Below, piece after piece: positions 62,939-64,000 of a DNA stretch of 64,000 nucleotides. The translations under genes and the position numbers were made by a program. A model generated the notes under the pieces. It saw only the letters and a program-made list of their open reading frames with translations, did not search any database and was not told the origin of the DNA. Each line of letters begins with the position of its first letter. Position 1 is the first letter of the stretch. This DNA is from a bacterium (GTDB taxonomy: Bacteria > Babelota > Babeliae > Babelales > Vermiphilaceae). The stretch spans positions 434,001 to 498,000 of the forward strand of contig CP064961.1 in assembly GCA_016699125.1 (NCBI GenBank), in the 5' to 3' direction.

Positions 62939-63760
62939 ATGAAAAAGTGGTTATGTTTCTCACTGGTTCTTTTTGTAAATCAACTGTTTGGTATGGAGAA
63001 ATGGAAGATAAACTAAAAAACAACCGAGTTTTTGACTGATACAGCGAGTAACGTTACTACAAAGTCAATTTATGGTGACAGCAGGAGCGTAAAATTTTCA
63101 AACGCTATTCTTGACAAAATGAATAAGGTAACAAATAAGTGTTCCATTCCAGGAATTATTCATGAATATCGCAAAGGATCTGGGGTGACGGGGAGTATTT
63201 TGGGCTATTTTTATGGAGAAACAGCGAAAGGTGAAGTGCGACTTTTTGCAAATAAATATACAAATACTTTTTATTATTTAAGACAAGAAAAATTAATTGA
63301 AAACTCTGAGTTTGAAGCTGCCGTTGTTTTGGAACCACAAGCAATTGAAAGTCAAGTGGACCAGAACGGGCAATTGAAAGCAAGCAATAATTTTGAGTGC
63401 GTTTTAAAAAACGATCAAAATGAGACAGCAGAAGCTTTTATTTGTTATAACAAAGTACAAGAAGAGGATGGTGAGGTTACTTTAGAATTTTACTTTTGCC
63501 AATATACAAATATGAATAAAATTATTACACTAGATCAAGAAGTTGCCTGCATAAACCAAGAATTTGATATTGAAGATCAATGGTCGACTTGGTCAGGAAT
63601 CTGGCAAACGGTCAAACCTGATGTTATAAAAAGTGGAGTTGGTATGATGACCTTGTTGGTAATGATTTTTTTCTATTTACATCCTGACGCATTTGATGAA
63701 TTGATCAAGTGGAATCAGCGCATAGAATTTGTCAGTCGGTCCTTGCCAAACAATGATTGA
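62939..63760 (+). pseudogene. Secreted-protein gene interrupted by an in-frame TAA
   Basis: An ATG at 62939 opens a signal peptide (MKKWLCFSLVLFVNQLFG followed by MEKWKIN). It is stopped by TAA at 63014-63016, and the same frame then continues without a break to 63760, giving about 248 more codons (KTTEFLTDTASNVTTKSIYG ...). The body is beta-rich and ends with a hydrophobic helix (GVGMMTLLVMIFFYLHP). A single base change would restore a 273-residue protein. Reinitiation at TTG 63032 would give a product without a leader. Family not recognised. Confidence 0.65.
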
Positions 63761-63792
63761 AAAATTATAAAGTTAAATGATAAATCAGAATG

Positions 63793-63850
63793 AGATGCGA
63801 GAGTGGAGCAAAAAATCTGTCCTCGCTCAAGCTTTGAAAATCCTTTTTCA
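63793..63850 (+). repeat. Copy 2 of the repeated 3' element; window end otherwise empty
   Basis: It aligns with 62767-62825 over its whole length (AGATGC, GGAGCAAAAAA, TCGCT, GCTTT, AAAAT, CTTTTTCA in the same order). The hairpin here is weaker (GCGAG/CTCGC). The remaining bases to 64000 are AT-rich and show no gene. Confidence 0.6.
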
Positions 63851-64000
63851 CAGCTTGAAAATAAGCTAGTTTAATATCGAAATGCAATCGCAACTGTGAA
63901 AATAGATTGCTTTTCGATGTACTTTTAGATCTCTTTTCACAAATAGTTTTAACTTGCAAAACCATTCTTTTTTTAATACAATTTTATATGTTTTTTATTA

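Noticed and set aside
17295..63016. Reassignment of TAA as a sense codon to explain in-frame stops
   Set aside because: TAA ends many intact housekeeping genes here (for example recA and ychF), so recoding is not supported; mutation is simpler.
1..64000. tRNA, rRNA, tmRNA or RNase P RNA genes
   Set aside because: No cloverleaf, T-loop consensus or conserved core was recognised by reading; a covariance-model search would be needed to exclude them fully.

Overview
The window is AT-rich, gene-dense bacterial chromosome. It combines a compact housekeeping set with many secreted proteins of unknown function, ankyrin and F-box-like proteins, a bacterial collagen, a histone-like protein, and numerous insertion sequences and broken genes. 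This suggests an intracellular or host-associated Gram-negative-type bacterium with a decaying genome. The phylum Candidatus Dependentiae (TM6/Babeliae) fits best; that placement is an inference from gene content, not from a marker-gene search.

Layout. 1-2021: partial secreted protein (-) and three overlapping pilin-like genes (+). 2102-4590: rplI-dnaB-small membrane protein-ruvC (+). 4597-8305: unknown secreted protein, recF, dnaN (-). 8472-12589: a 1233-residue collagen-like protein with about 315 Gly-X-Thr triplets, plus a small secreted partner (+). 12655-15743: two divergent, exported, TPR-containing glycosyltransferases. 15747-17486: an IS427-type (IS5 family) element between two N-terminally truncated genes. 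17648-27460: an F-box-like protein and a tandem array of four very large secreted paralogs, one of them broken. 27550-28770: IS30 remnant and IS200 element. 28779-35691: secreted proteins, an exported FkbM methyltransferase, exported family 2 glycosyltransferases, and an IS630 element that cleanly splits a gene. 35874-41323: mepB, proS, a secreted alpha/beta hydrolase and a tandem pair of secreted paralogs. 41700-42122: histone H1-like protein. 42160-52227: one long minus-strand housekeeping run (EamA transporter, ymdB, rny, zapA, zapB-like, rplT, rpmI, infC, recA, ppiD-like, small TM protein, miaA, carD). 52294-53469: ankyrin protein. 54153-57718: dnaK, a DUF378-like protein (-) and ychF. 57796-63760: two repeat-containing envelope proteins, an unusual family 1 glycosidase-like protein, and a secreted gene interrupted by an in-frame stop.

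How it fits together. The housekeeping genes serve replication/repair (dnaB, dnaN, recF, recA, ruvC), translation (rplI, rplT, rpmI, infC, proS, miaA, ychF), RNA decay (rny), division (zapA) and protein folding (dnaK, ppiD-like). Around them sits a secretome in which unrelated proteins share a leader ending in Gly/Ala-Met-Glu, and in which enzymes that are normally cytosolic (glycosyltransferases, FkbM methyltransferase) carry signal peptides. Several genes are disrupted at homopolymers or by single stop codons, so decay or slippage rescue appears to be in progress. The most novel element is the 18.5-27.5 kb array of secreted paralogs with a conserved C-terminal domain of unknown activity. No tRNA, rRNA or CRISPR array was recognised.
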